In this document: positions 26,060-34,972 of the stretch, in pieces
Layout: each line of letters opens with the position of its first letter
Position numbering within the stretch: the stretch's first letter is position 1
DNA from: JAOUEA01 sp963825685
GTDB lineage: Bacteria; Actinomycetota; UBA4738; HRBIN12
NCBI GenBank assembly: GCA_963825685.1
Contig: CAWGUD010000007.1
Coordinates: 62,001 to 126,000, forward strand
Direction: 5' to 3'
Length of the DNA: 64,000 bases
Position numbers and translations under genes: made by a program
The notes under the pieces: generated by a model
What the model was told of the DNA's origin: nothing
Databases searched by the model: none
The model's input: the letters and a program-made list of their open reading frames with translations, nothing else

Positions 26060-27469
26060 ATGACCGCTCTCCCCAGCACCCTCGGCGCCCTGCGCGCGAC
26101 CGGCTTCCCCGACCGCACCGTGAAGCAGGAGGTGCGTGACAACCTCCTCGCGAAGCTCGCCGCCGGAGGGGACCTGTTCCCCGGCCTCGTCGGGTTCGAC
26201 GACACCGTGCTGCCGGCGCTCGAGCGCGGCATCCTCGCCGGACACGACCTGATCCTGCTGGGGGAGCGTGGCCAGGCGAAGACGCGCCTGGTGCGGGCGT
26301 TGGTGAGCCTCCTCGACGAGGTCACGCCGGCGATCGAGGGCACCGAGACGAACGACCACCCCTACCGCCCGATCAGCGCCCACGGTCGAGCGCTCGTCGC
26401 CGAACGCGGGGACGAGACACCGATCACCTGGATCTCCCGCGACGACCGCTACGCCGAGAAGCTGGCGACACCCGACACGAGCGTGGGCGACCTGATCGGC
26501 GACGTCGACCCGATCAAGGTGGCCGAGGGTCGCTACCTCGGCGACGAGGGCACGATCCACTACGGGCTGATCCCGCGTACGAACCGCGGCATCGTCGCGA
26601 TCAACGAGCTGCCCGACCTGCCCGAGCGCATCCAAGTGTCGCTGTTCAACATCCTCGAGGAGCGCGACGTGCAGATCCGCGGGTACCGCATCCGTCTCCC
26701 CCTCGACATGCTGCTCGTCGCGACGGCGAACCCCGACGACTACACGCATCGCGGCCGGATCGTCTCGCCGCTCAAGGATCGCTTCGGCACGCAGATCCGC
26801 ACGCACTATCCGGAGACCCTGCACGAGGAGATCCGCATCATGGATCAGGAAGCCGCCCCGATCGACGGCGCGGTGCCGATGCGCGTGCCGGTCTTCATGA
26901 AGGAGATCGTCGCGGCGCTCACGGCCGAGCTCCGTCGCTCATCGCACGTGAACCACCGCAGCGGCATCAGCGTGCGCTACTCGATCGGCAACCTCGAGAC
27001 GCTGCAGGCGGCGGCCGTTCGCCGGGCGGCCCGGACAGGCGAGCCGGAAGCCGTGCCGCGCGTGGTCGACCTTCCCGCGGTGCTGATGAGCTCCGAGGGC
27101 CGCGTCGAGTTCGACACGATCGAGGAAGGCCGAGAGGCCGAGATCCTGCTGCGCGCGGTGCGCACCGCCGAGCTCGAGGTGTTCCGCCGCCGGCTGTCGG
27201 GGTACGACTTCGCACCCCTGCTCGCGCGGTTCGACGAGGGGCTCGCGATCGACACCGGCGAGCTCACGCCCGCCAGCGATCTGCTCGATGCGATCGGCGA
27301 TCTGCCCGGTCTGGCGAAGCTGCTCGAGCGTCTCGGCGTCGAAGAGGAGAGCCCGGGCGTCGCGGCGAGCGCCCTCGAGTTCGCCCTCGAAGGCCTCTAC
27401 CTCTCCCGCCGGCTGAACAAGGACGGCGGGGACCGTGCCGCGCGCTACTCGGGTCCCGAGGCCGCCTGA
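26060..27469 (+). CDS. MoxR/magnesium-chelatase-type AAA+ ATPase
   Basis: 469 residues. Walker A is LLGERGQAKTRLVRAL (about 75-90) and the Walker B-like strand reads GIVAINELPDLPERIQ. Sensor 1 is in LLVATANPDDY, and a C-terminal lid follows with SVRYSIGNLETLQ. It resembles the ATPase of the mycobacterial Rv0958/Rv0959 pair, annotated as a magnesium chelatase subunit although no tetrapyrrole genes are near. The partner VWA protein is encoded 1 kb downstream at 28505. In such pairs the ATPase remodels or inserts a cofactor into a target with help from the VWA protein; the target here is unknown. Asparagine replaces aspartate at the start of the DE-type motif (NELPDL). Confidence 0.88.
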   Translation: MTALPSTLGALRATGFPDRTVKQEVRDNLLAKLAAGGDLFPGLVGFDDTVLPALERGILAGHDLILLGERGQAKTRLVRALVSLLDEVTPAIEGTETNDHPYRPISAHGRALVAERGDETPITWISRDDRYAEKLATPDTSVGDLIGDVDPIKVAEGRYLGDEGTIHYGLIPRTNRGIVAINELPDLPERIQVSLFNILEERDVQIRGYRIRLPLDMLLVATANPDDYTHRGRIVSPLKDRFGTQIRTHYPETLHEEIRIMDQEAAPIDGAVPMRVPVFMKEIVAALTAELRRSSHVNHRSGISVRYSIGNLETLQAAAVRRAARTGEPEAVPRVVDLPAVLMSSEGRVEFDTIEEGREAEILLRAVRTAELEVFRRRLSGYDFAPLLARFDEGLAIDTGELTPASDLLDAIGDLPGLAKLLERLGVEEESPGVAASALEFALEGLYLSRRLNKDGGDRAARYSGPEAA

Positions 27470-27482
27470 GGGCGCGGCCTCG

Positions 27483-27488
27483 TAGTAT
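27483..27488 (+). promoter_or_regulatory. Leaderless -10 box of the small membrane protein gene
   Basis: TAGTAT, eight bases before the ATG at 27497. Confidence 0.4.
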
Positions 27489-27496
27489 CCGGCGCG

Positions 27497-27886
27497 ATGT
27501 CACAGCTGCACGAGTGGGTCGGGTTCGCCGTGGTCGCGCTGTTCGCGATCGGCTGGCTCTGGCCCTTGGGCGCGCTGATCGTGCGGCGCGGGCCCGGCGA
27601 GCGGTACTGGCAGTGGCTGACCCTCGCTCAGGTGGCCGCCGGGCTCCAGGCGCTGATCGGCATCGTGCTGCTGCTGCTCGGACGCAGACCCACGGAGTGG
27701 CTCCACTACGTCTACGGGTTCGGACCGATCCTGATCTTGATCATCGCGCACGCGCTCGCGCGCGATCTCCAGAAGACCCAGCCCGGAGCGAAGCCGATCC
27801 AGCCGTGGGTGCCGTTCGCATTCGCCGCGTTCATCTGCTTCGGGCTGACCCTGAGGGGCCTGATGACCGGCCTCGGCATCGGCTGA
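27497..27886 (+). CDS. Small four-helix membrane protein of unknown function
   Basis: 129 residues with four hydrophobic segments: WVGFAVVALFAIGWLWPLGAL, LAQVAAGLQALIGIVLLLLG, YGFGPILILIIAHAL and PFAFAAFICFGLTLRGLMTG. RPTEWLHYVYGF lies between the second and third. This arrangement recalls small actinobacterial membrane proteins with a single conserved histidine in the loop, but I do not recognise a named family. It is placed between the MoxR-like ATPase and the VWA gene on the same strand, which may mean a shared membrane-linked process. Confidence 0.75.
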   Translation: MSQLHEWVGFAVVALFAIGWLWPLGALIVRRGPGERYWQWLTLAQVAAGLQALIGIVLLLLGRRPTEWLHYVYGFGPILILIIAHALARDLQKTQPGAKPIQPWVPFAFAAFICFGLTLRGLMTGLGIG

Positions 27887-27962
27887 CGCGGCGCTCGATC
27901 GCCATCCTCCTTCTCCCTTGACATCCCTCAAGTCGCTCGCCGGCCCGGCCGAATCCCGAACC

Positions 27963-28461
27963 ATGCCTGGGGACCAGGAGCGTGGATCCGCGCACCCGGC
28001 CGTCGCTCGAGCGCTCGGTCGTCTCGACGCCTACAGCTTCTTCGTGCTGCCCGCGCACGACTGGAACGCCGACTACGCCGTGGTCGGGACCACGGGCGCC
28101 TTCCTGATCACGGTGTGCGATCTCCCAGGAGTGGCGCTGGTCGACGCGAGGCGCCCGGTGGTCGGGGATCGGGCGGTGCCGTCGCTCCGACAGCTTCGAT
28201 CCGGGGCGCGACGGTTCGCCGGGCGGCTGACCAAGGCGTCGGCGCTGGCCTCGGTCGTGCCGATCGTCTGTCTGACCCAGGCGATCGCCGGGCCCCCCGT
28301 GGACGCCGCCGGCGTGACGGTTCGTGAAGCTCGCGGATCTCTCCCGGGACATCTCGGCCAGGCCCGGCGTGCAGTCGCACACCCGCGCTCAGTCTGCGGC
28401 GAGGGCGCTCGGTGTGCACGTGGCCGGCGACCAGCGCCGACACTTCACGGTCCGCAGCTGA
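27963..28461 (+). CDS. NERD-like (nuclease-related) domain protein, one frameshift
   Basis: About 165 residues after removing one base near 28325. The start is MPGDQERGSAHPAVARAL, followed by YSFFVLPAHDWNADYAVVGTTGAFLITVCDLPG, which resembles the divergent NERD core with its GxFLI strand. VVPIVCLTQAIAG comes next, and after the break VKLADLSRDISARPGV and the end HFTVRS. NERD domains are PD-(D/E)xK-like and are thought to act in DNA processing, but catalytic residues are not clear here, so the link is weak. It sits between the MoxR-like and VWA genes. TTGACA at 27918 lies inside a small CTTGA/TCAAG inverted repeat (27917-27932). Confidence 0.55.
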
Positions 28462-28492
28462 GCCCGGATCCGACCGTGCGCGAGAGCGCGCG

Positions 28493-28498
28493 TAGGCT
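28493..28498 (+). promoter_or_regulatory. Leaderless -10 box of the VWA gene
   Basis: TAGGCT, six bases before the ATG at 28505. Confidence 0.45.
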
Positions 28499-28504
28499 GG
28501 TCGC

Positions 28505-30457
28505 ATGCGCTTCCGCTACTCGCGATGGGACGGTACCCAGGATCCGTTCGGCCCCGGCGTGCCCGCAGCCGACGTGCTCGAGGAGCTCGCCGACGAGATC
28601 CTGATGGGCGGGAGCGCCGATCATGCGCTCCGGCGGTTGATGCGTCGCGGCATGCGGGGGCGGTTCTCGGGTATCGACTCGCTCCGGGAGCGCCTGCGTC
28701 AACAGCGTGAGCGTGAGGAGCAGCTGCTCGACCTCACCGGTCCGCTCGAGGACGTCCGGGAACGGCTGGAGGAGATCCTCGAGCGGGAACGCGCCGAGCT
28801 GAGCTTCCGCGATGACGACGATGCACGCATGCGGGAGAGCTTCCTCGACGCCCTGCCACCCGACGCGCCGGGTCAGCTCGGGGAGCTGCGCGAGTACCGG
28901 TTCGCCGATCCCGCCGCGCAACGCATGTTCGACGAGCTCCAGGAGCACCTCCGCGAGCAGGTCATGGGTTCCTACTTCCGGCAGATGGCCGAAGGGATGC
29001 GGACGATGTCTCCCGAGGACATCGCTCGCTTCAAGGACATGCTCGCGGAGCTCAACGGCCTGATCGAGATGCGCGAGCAGGGTCAGGACACGCAGCCGGC
29101 GTTCGAGGACTTCATGTCGCGCCACGGCGGGTTCTTCCCGGACGAGCCGCGCACGCTCGATGAGCTGCTCGAGGGCATGGCTCGCCGCATGGCGGCGATG
29201 AGGGCCCTGATGGCCTCACTCTCGCCGGAGCAGCGTGACGAGCTCGCGCGCCTGGCCGAGCAGGTGATGCAGGACATGGACCTCGCGTTCGAGGTCGACC
29301 GCCTGAGCGCGAACCTGCAGGAGGCGTTCCCGGAGATGCCGTGGGGCGAGGGCGAGGGGATGGGGATCGGCGAGGGGCACGGCCTGGGAGCCGGAATGCC
29401 GATGTCGGCGGCGGTCGACGCGATGGAACGACTCCATGACTACGAGGAGCTCGACCGGTCGATGCAGGGGGACTATGCGGGTGCGACGATCGACGACATC
29501 GACGAGGACGCCGTGCGTCGCACGCTCGGGGACACGGCGGCCCAGGACCTGCGTCGGCTGAAGCAGATCGAGCGCATGCTCGAGGAGGCCGGTCTCGTGC
29601 AACGACGCCGGGGACGACTCGAGGTCACCCCGCGTGGGGCCCGCAAGCTCGGGGAACGCGCGCTCACGCAGATCTTCGAGGAGCTGCAGCGGGACCGGGA
29701 GGGCACGCACGAGTCTCGCGACGCCGGCGGTCTGGCCGAGCCGACGGGGGCGACCCGTCCATGGAACTTCGGCGACCACGGCCAGCTCGCGGTGCAGCGC
29801 ACGGTGTTCAACGCGGTCACGAGGTCGACGCCCGGCGAGCCGGTGCGCCTCGTCCCCGACGACTTCGAGATGATCGAGGCGGAGCAGCGCACGGAGACGG
29901 CCACCGCCTTGCTGCTCGATCTCTCGTTCTCGATGCCGCTGCGCGGGCATTTCATCCACGCGAAGAAGATGGCGCTGGCGCTGCACGCGTTGATCGAGGG
30001 CCGCTATCCGCACGACACGCTCTACCTGATCGGCTTCAGCGACTACGCGCGGAGGCTGCAGCCCGAGGACCTCACCGCGCCCGGGTTCGAGCGCGTGTAC
30101 GGCACGAACATGCAACACGCGTTCATGCTGGCGAACCGGCTGCTCTCGCAGCACCCTCGTGCGACGCGACAGGTGATCATGGTGACCGACGGCGAGCCGA
30201 CGGCGCACCTCGAGGGGGAGCAGGCGTTCTTCTCGTGGCCGCCGGTTCCCGAGACGATCGAGCTGACGCTCGCCGAAGCCATGCGCCTCGCGAGGTCGGA
30301 CGTGCGCCTGAACATCTTCATGCTCGAGGAGTCCGAGGGCCTCGCCCGGTTCATGGAGCGGCTGGCTCGCGTGACGAAGGGGCGGGTCTTCCTGATGGAC
30401 GACGATCGGGTCGGTGAGTTCGTGCTCCGCGACTACGTCGCTCGGCGTTCTCGGTGA
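28505..30457 (+). CDS. VWA-domain protein, partner of the MoxR-like ATPase
   Basis: 650 residues. The first 400 are helical, glutamate- and arginine-rich, with predicted coiled coils, for example around LRERLRQQREREEQLLDLTG. The C-terminal von Willebrand A domain (about 450-640) carries an intact metal site, DLSFSMP and later MVTDGEPTAH. The length matches Rv0959 (672 residues), the partner of the Rv0958 ATPase. AAA plus VWA pairs act together as metal-dependent chaperones or cofactor inserters. It is cytoplasmic, as no signal or membrane segment is seen. It follows its own leaderless promoter and closes the four-gene run that starts at 26060. Confidence 0.88.
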   Translation: MRFRYSRWDGTQDPFGPGVPAADVLEELADEILMGGSADHALRRLMRRGMRGRFSGIDSLRERLRQQREREEQLLDLTGPLEDVRERLEEILERERAELSFRDDDDARMRESFLDALPPDAPGQLGELREYRFADPAAQRMFDELQEHLREQVMGSYFRQMAEGMRTMSPEDIARFKDMLAELNGLIEMREQGQDTQPAFEDFMSRHGGFFPDEPRTLDELLEGMARRMAAMRALMASLSPEQRDELARLAEQVMQDMDLAFEVDRLSANLQEAFPEMPWGEGEGMGIGEGHGLGAGMPMSAAVDAMERLHDYEELDRSMQGDYAGATIDDIDEDAVRRTLGDTAAQDLRRLKQIERMLEEAGLVQRRRGRLEVTPRGARKLGERALTQIFEELQRDREGTHESRDAGGLAEPTGATRPWNFGDHGQLAVQRTVFNAVTRSTPGEPVRLVPDDFEMIEAEQRTETATALLLDLSFSMPLRGHFIHAKKMALALHALIEGRYPHDTLYLIGFSDYARRLQPEDLTAPGFERVYGTNMQHAFMLANRLLSQHPRATRQVIMVTDGEPTAHLEGEQAFFSWPPVPETIELTLAEAMRLARSDVRLNIFMLEESEGLARFMERLARVTKGRVFLMDDDRVGEFVLRDYVARRSR

Positions 30458-30492
30458 CGTCGACGCTGAGCCGAAGCTCTGGCGGCTCGCGG

Positions 30493-30498
30493 TAGGGT
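30493..30498 (+). promoter_or_regulatory. Leaderless -10 box of the secreted 200-residue protein
   Basis: TAGGGT, seven bases before the GTG at 30506. Confidence 0.45.
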
Positions 30499-30505
30499 CG
30501 CTCCC

Positions 30506-31108
30506 GTGCGGCGGTTCGTGAAGATCGTGGTGTGGACCCTCGTGTTCGCGACGTGTGCCGCCGTGGGCGCGGTCGTCGCGGCGAACACGAACCCGTTCCC
30601 GCCGGGGGTGGAGGACCCCGGGGCGCGGCCGAGCGCAGCGTCCCCGACCGTCGAGCCCGACCCGAGCGCGTCGGGCGGCTCCTGGCTCGTGCGGATCGAC
30701 ACGCGCACCTACCACGACCTGTTCGTGGGGGGCCGGTGCGCCGCCAACTGGCGCATCGACGTGGGCATCGCCGTGGCCGACGGGCCGATCGACTCCGCGG
30801 GAGCGGCGACGCTCAAGAGCGAGCTGCGATGCGACGAGCCGACGGCCCAGGTGCAGGCCGAGCGGATCGACCTGCGGGCCGTCGGAGTGCTGCGCGACGG
30901 CGAGCTGCGCTTCCGCCTCGAGGAGACCGGGCGCAGCCCGGCCGGGTCCCAGGAGCTGAGCGGCTTCCTGGAGACGATCCCGACGCTGCGCCTCGAGATG
31001 CCGGCACGCGACGGCGCGACCGCGAGCTTCGACCTCGAGATCCCTGACGGCGGGCAGGGCACCTTCGGTGCCGCGGGCTCCGTCGTGCTCACCGCCGCGG
31101 CCCCCTAG
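30506..31108 (+). CDS. Secreted or membrane-anchored protein of unknown function
   Basis: 200 residues. It begins MRRFVKIVVWTLVFATCAAV, a signal or anchor helix, followed by a Pro/Ser-rich linker to about residue 55. A folded beta-rich domain follows, with WLVRIDTRTYHDLFVGGRCAANWRIDVG and repeats of charged strands ending GSVVLTAAAP. A cysteine in FATCAAVGAV is not in a clean lipobox (LxxC), so lipidation is uncertain. No family is recognised. The TAG stop shares CTAG with the stop of the convergent methyltransferase gene. Confidence 0.75.
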   Translation: MRRFVKIVVWTLVFATCAAVGAVVAANTNPFPPGVEDPGARPSAASPTVEPDPSASGGSWLVRIDTRTYHDLFVGGRCAANWRIDVGIAVADGPIDSAGAATLKSELRCDEPTAQVQAERIDLRAVGVLRDGELRFRLEETGRSPAGSQELSGFLETIPTLRLEMPARDGATASFDLEIPDGGQGTFGAAGSVVLTAAAP

Positions 31109-31971
31109 GGACCGTCGCCACCGGCCGGCTCCCACCACAGCGTGATCACGCGCTGCTCATGCGGTCCCGCCCCCCACAGCCCGGCGTGCTCATGGAGCCG
31201 GGAACCGAGGGCGTCGGCGATCTCGTCGTCGCGTTCGGGCGTCAGACAGAGCCGTCGACGCACGAGGGCGATCGCGTCGCCGCGACGCTCGAAGCCGCTC
31301 CCCGCCGTGTCGGCGGTATCGACGCGCTCGTCGCGATGCGCGTCGAAGCCGAGGGCCTCGCAGAGCGCCTCGGCATCGTCGGCGCTCGGCCGATCGGGGC
31401 GCTCGAGCTCGTGGAAGCGCACCCACAGGTCGTTCATCCACGACAGCGGATGGCGCTCGGTCAGCTCGATCACGACCCGGCGGCGAGCGTGTGCCGAGAG
31501 TGCCCTCAGGAAGGCGCCGAGCTCGGGCACGTTGTACGCGACGTGGCCACAGACGGCGACGTCGGCCCTGGGGGTGTCGGATGCGACGTCGGGCCAGCGT
31601 CCGAGCACGCTGGTGACGGGGAGACCCAGGTCCGCCGCCCGGGCGGCGACCGCCTCGAGCATGTCGCTCTGACCGTCGACCGCGATCAGGCCGGTGCAGC
31701 GAGCCGCCAGCGGCAGGCTGGTCGCTCCGCCCCCCACCCCCACGTCGAGCACCGCGCCCGGTTCGGCGAGCGCCTCGAGCGCCCGCGAAGTGGTCGGCGT
31801 CGGCCCGGCTCGACCGTCGCCGGTCGCCGCCCGATCCCCTCGGCGGGCGAAGAGCTCCGAGGGGAACCCGTAGGGCGACTCCGGCGCCGCCTCGAGGATC
31901 GCCGGGGGGATCGCCCACGACGCGAGGGCGTCTGCCCAGGCGGCCTCCAGCGCCACCGGGTCACCCCTCAC
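31105..31971 (-). CDS. SAM-dependent class I methyltransferase
   Basis: About 288 residues from the GTG at 31971, which overlaps the CoA-transferase stop (GTGAGGGGTGA). The SAM-binding loop is AVLDVGVGGGATSLPLAARC. The next strand reads GLIAVDGQSDMLEAVAARA, and DVAVCGHVAYNVPELGAFL covers the post-II and motif III region. The C-terminal half is variable, with ALVRRRLCLTPERDDEIADAL. The acceptor substrate is unknown. The continuous open frame through both genes (31105-33123) is an artefact of the CoA-transferase frameshift, not a real fusion. Confidence 0.82.
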   Translation of the reverse strand: MRGDPVALEAAWADALASWAIPPAILEAAPESPYGFPSELFARRGDRAATGDGRAGPTPTTSRALEALAEPGAVLDVGVGGGATSLPLAARCTGLIAVDGQSDMLEAVAARAADLGLPVTSVLGRWPDVASDTPRADVAVCGHVAYNVPELGAFLRALSAHARRRVVIELTERHPLSWMNDLWVRFHELERPDRPSADDAEALCEALGFDAHRDERVDTADTAGSGFERRGDAIALVRRRLCLTPERDDEIADALGSRLHEHAGLWGAGPHEQRVITLWWEPAGGDGP

Positions 31972-33123
31972 CCAGCACCTCGTCGGTGTCGGCACCGAGC
32001 CGCGGCGGCGGGAGCCTGGTCGGCAGCCGCTCGCCGTCGAACCTGAGCGGGTTCGCGACCAGGCGCAGCGCACCATCCGTGCGCCGGGTCGGTCGACGTC
32101 GTCGACGAGCGCGGCACCCTCGGGCGAGGCGAACACCTCGTCCATCGTTCGGATCGGCGAGCAGGGCACGGAGGCCGCCTCGAGCTCGCTGAGCCAGTGC
32201 GCGGCCGGGCGGGTCGCGAACGCTGCCGCGAGCAGGGGCACCAGCTCGTCGCGGTTCGCGACGCGGTCGTGGTTCGCGGCGAACCGATCGTCGTCGGCCC
32301 ACTCCGGGTGTCCGACGACCTCGCACGTCCGCCGGAACAGCCGGTCGTTCCCGCCCGCCAGGATGAACGGGCGGTCCGAGGCGTGGAAGGCCTGGTACGG
32401 CACGATGTTCGGGTGGGCGGTGCCCAGGGCCGAGGGCACCACCCCTCCGATCAACGTGTTCGCCGCCTGGTTCACCATCGCGGCCACGCTGGCATCGAAG
32501 AGCGAGACGCCGACGTGGCGGCCGAGGCCGGTTCGCTCCCGCTCGGCGAGCGCCGCCAGGATGCCGATCGCCGCCTGCAAGCCGGTCACGACGTCGAGCA
32601 GCGCCACGCCGGCCTTCACGGGCTCGCCGCCCGGTTCCCCGGTGACGCTCATCAGACCGCAGAGGGCCTGCACGATGATGTCGTATCCCGGCCGAGCGGC
32701 CGTCTCCGCCGAGGCATCGCCGAACGCGGTGAGCGAGCAGGTGACCAGGCGAGGATTCGCCGCTCGCAGGCCGTCGAGCGAGAGTCCGAGCTCGGCCATC
32801 AGTCCCGGCCGGAAGTTCTCGATCAGCACGTCGGCCCGGGTCGCCAGCCGCTCGACGGCGGCGACCCCGGCGGGCGTTCGCAGGTCGATCTCGACCGATC
32901 GCTTGTTCCGGTTGAGCGACAGGAAGTAGGCGGCGTCGTCGCCGGCGAACGGCGGCCCCCAGTGGCGCGTGTCGTCGCCTTCGCCGGGACGCTCGACCTT
33001 CACGACGTCGGCCCCCAGGTCGCCCAGCGTCATCGTGGCGAGCGGTCCCGCGAGCACGCGCGAGAGATCGATCACCCGGAGCCCGGCGAGCGGTGCCGGC
33101 GCCGTCTGGGAACCGCCCGTCAT
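31961..33123 (-). CDS. CaiB/BaiF family CoA-transferase (one frameshift)
   Basis: About 387 residues, the normal size of class III CoA-transferases, which move CoA between organic acids. The N-terminus reads PLAGLRVIDLSRVLAGP and LGDLGADVVKVERPG. RADVLIENFRPG and VGVSLFDASVAAM follow, the latter holding the expected catalytic aspartate. The frame changes near 32085 and the proper end, ALRLVANPLRFDGERLP to GADTDEVLGEG, is in a second frame that stops at 31961. One missing base (or two extra) explains the length. The ATG at 33123 follows TAGGCT by eight bases. The acid substrate is unknown; the following methyltransferase is coupled to it by an overlapping start. Confidence 0.85.
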
Positions 33124-33131
33124 GGGTCGGC

Positions 33132-33137
33132 AGCCTA
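33132..33137 (-). promoter_or_regulatory. Leaderless -10 box of the CoA-transferase
   Basis: TAGGCT on the minus strand with eight bases to the ATG at 33123. Confidence 0.4.
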
Positions 33138-33212
33138 CCCGGGTCGGTCGTCCGCCGGGTTGCCGAGGCGTGCCACTGGCCCCGGGGCCCCCCGGTCGGG
33201 CATGATGGGCCC

Positions 33213-33887
33213 GTGAACGAGCAGAGCCTGGATCGAGTCAACGCCTTCCTGGCCGAGGCCGCGCGCCGAACGGCGGTCGGCGACGTGATGGCGGTGACGC
33301 CGGCCGAGATCGGCCGTGAGCTCGGGTTCCCCGATGCTCTGTCCACGGCGCGGGCGGTGCGGGCGCTGATCGCTCGCAGGCGCCTCGAACCGGCACAAGG
33401 TTCCTACCGGCTGCTCGACAGCAGGCCCGTCGAGGCGGGCGAGAAGGAATCGCTCGGACGGCGCCCGCGCACGACCCGTCAGCGCCCCTCGTCGACGACG
33501 CGCGCGGAGCCGGGCACCGCGCGGTACTCCGACTTCGGTCGCGCCGTGGTCGATCGCCTGGTCGAGGTGGGACGGGAAGCCGCCGAGATGCGCGCCGCCC
33601 TGCGGTCGGCTCGCGAGGAGGCGCGAGAGGCGCGCCAGGACCGCGACGAGGCCGAGAGCCGCGCGCGCTCACTCTCGGAGAAGGTCCGAGAGCTCGAGGC
33701 TCGCGCCGAGATGGCCGAGTCGAACCTGCGCACGGTGCTCGCCACGGTGCGCTCGAAGAACGCCGAGGATCCCGCTCGCGATGCGGGGGTCTCCGACTCG
33801 GAGATGGAGGCGATCCTCGGGGTGCTCAAGGGCGACGACCCGGTCGAGACGCGCGGTGTCGCGACCCCGGACCCCGAGACCGCCTGA
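33213..33887 (+). CDS. Winged-helix plus coiled-coil protein of unknown function
   Basis: 224 residues from the GTG at 33213 (CATGAT six bases upstream is a weak -10 candidate). The first 75 residues look like a small helix-turn-helix or winged-helix unit: DVMAVTPAEIGRELGFPDALSTARAVRALIARRRL and then a hairpin with GSYRLLD. A disordered Arg/Ser/Pro linker leads to a long coiled coil (about 115-185; RSAREEAREARQDRDEAESR and onward). The acidic end reads SDSEMEAILGVLKGDDP. It may be a DNA-binding or nucleoid-associated dimer. It stands alone between the CoA-transferase and the peptide transporter operon, whose 3' end it meets. Confidence 0.7.
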   Translation: MNEQSLDRVNAFLAEAARRTAVGDVMAVTPAEIGRELGFPDALSTARAVRALIARRRLEPAQGSYRLLDSRPVEAGEKESLGRRPRTTRQRPSSTTRAEPGTARYSDFGRAVVDRLVEVGREAAEMRAALRSAREEAREARQDRDEAESRARSLSEKVRELEARAEMAESNLRTVLATVRSKNAEDPARDAGVSDSEMEAILGVLKGDDPVETRGVATPDPETA

Positions 33888-33892
33888 GGCGA

Positions 33893-34972
33893 TCAGCCGG
33901 GGGCGGCGCCGCCCTCGTGGCGCAGGAAGGCCTCGTAGCACGCCGCCTCGTGGTCGGGCGCCAGTTGCCGCAGCCCGAGATCCTCGCCGCGACATCGTGA
34001 CTCGATCCCCAGCTCCGCGGCTCGCCCCGACTCGACGACCGGGCATCGCGGGTGGAACCGGCATCCCTCGGGGATGCGGGTCGGATCCGGCGGCTCCCCG
34101 GTCAGGATCGGTCGATCGAGACCGCCCGCCTCGGGGACCACGTCGAGCAGTGCCTTCGTGTAGGGGTGCTCGGCCCGCAGCAACACGTCCTCGGCGGGGC
34201 CGATCTCGACGATGCGGCCGAGGTACATGATCGCGACCCGATCCGCGACGGTCCAGGCCAAACCCAGGTCGTGGGTCACGATGATGATCGTGAGCCCGAG
34301 ATCCTCACGGAGCTTCATCAGCAGCTGGAGGATCTCCCCGCGCACCGATGCGTCGAGGTTCGACACCGGTTCGTCGGCGACGATCACCTCGGGCTCGAGC
34401 ACGAGCGCCCCGGCGATCACGACGCGCTGGCGTTGCCCGCCCGACACCTCGTGCGGGTACCGAAGGAAGAACCGTTCGGGGGGCCGCAGGCCGGCGTGCG
34501 ACAGTGCCCTGCCGACGAGCTGCTCCTCGGGCTCCCCGTTCGGCCCTCGGTCGATGCCATGGATCCGGAGGCCCTCGGCGACGATCTCGTAGATCGTCTG
34601 ACGAGGGTTCAGCGTGCCCGTCGGATCCTGGAACACCATCTGCACCTTCCGGCGGTACGGCTTCAGGTTCCGCGGCAGCGGCTCACCCTCGAACAGGATC
34701 CGGCCTGATTCCGGGGGCTGCAGTCCCATGATCGCCCGGGCGGTCGTCGTCTTGCCGCAGCCGGATTCCCCCGCGAGGGCCAAGACCTCACCCCGACGCA
34801 GCTGGAAGTTGATCCCGTCGACGGCCCGCGAGACGACGGGCTGCTTGCCGCTGAGACCCTTGAACACGCCCACGCGACCCTGGAACGAGACGTGCAGGTC
34901 CTGGACCTCGATGACGACCTCGCCGTCGCCCGCCCACGCGCCGGAGCCCGTCGTCTCCGCGACCTGACTCAC
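33893..34972 (-). CDS. Oligopeptide/dipeptide ABC transporter ATP-binding protein (OppF/DppF type)
   Basis: About 359 residues. It is the second ATPase subunit of a peptide importer, energising uptake together with the OppD-type subunit. Walker A is GESGCGKTTTARAI, the signature is VSGGQRQRVV, Walker B is VIVADEPVSNLD and the H-loop is IIVTHDLGLA. The C-terminal oligopeptide extension has EGCRFHPRCP, with the cysteines seen in the 4Fe-4S-binding members. The GTG at 34972 overlaps the oppD stop as GTGA. It is the last gene of the operon that runs from 43005 down to 33893. Confidence 0.92.
   Translation of the reverse strand: MSQVAETTGSGAWAGDGEVVIEVQDLHVSFQGRVGVFKGLSGKQPVVSRAVDGINFQLRRGEVLALAGESGCGKTTTARAIMGLQPPESGRILFEGEPLPRNLKPYRRKVQMVFQDPTGTLNPRQTIYEIVAEGLRIHGIDRGPNGEPEEQLVGRALSHAGLRPPERFFLRYPHEVSGGQRQRVVIAGALVLEPEVIVADEPVSNLDASVRGEILQLLMKLREDLGLTIIIVTHDLGLAWTVADRVAIMYLGRIVEIGPAEDVLLRAEHPYTKALLDVVPEAGGLDRPILTGEPPDPTRIPEGCRFHPRCPVVESGRAAELGIESRCRGEDLGLRQLAPDHEAACYEAFLRHEGGAAPG

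Noticed and set aside
31105..33123. A single 672-residue CoA-transferase plus methyltransferase fusion
   Set aside because: The CoA-transferase C-terminus is found intact in another frame with its own stop at 31961, and the methyltransferase has its own overlapping GTG start. The fusion is a product of one indel.
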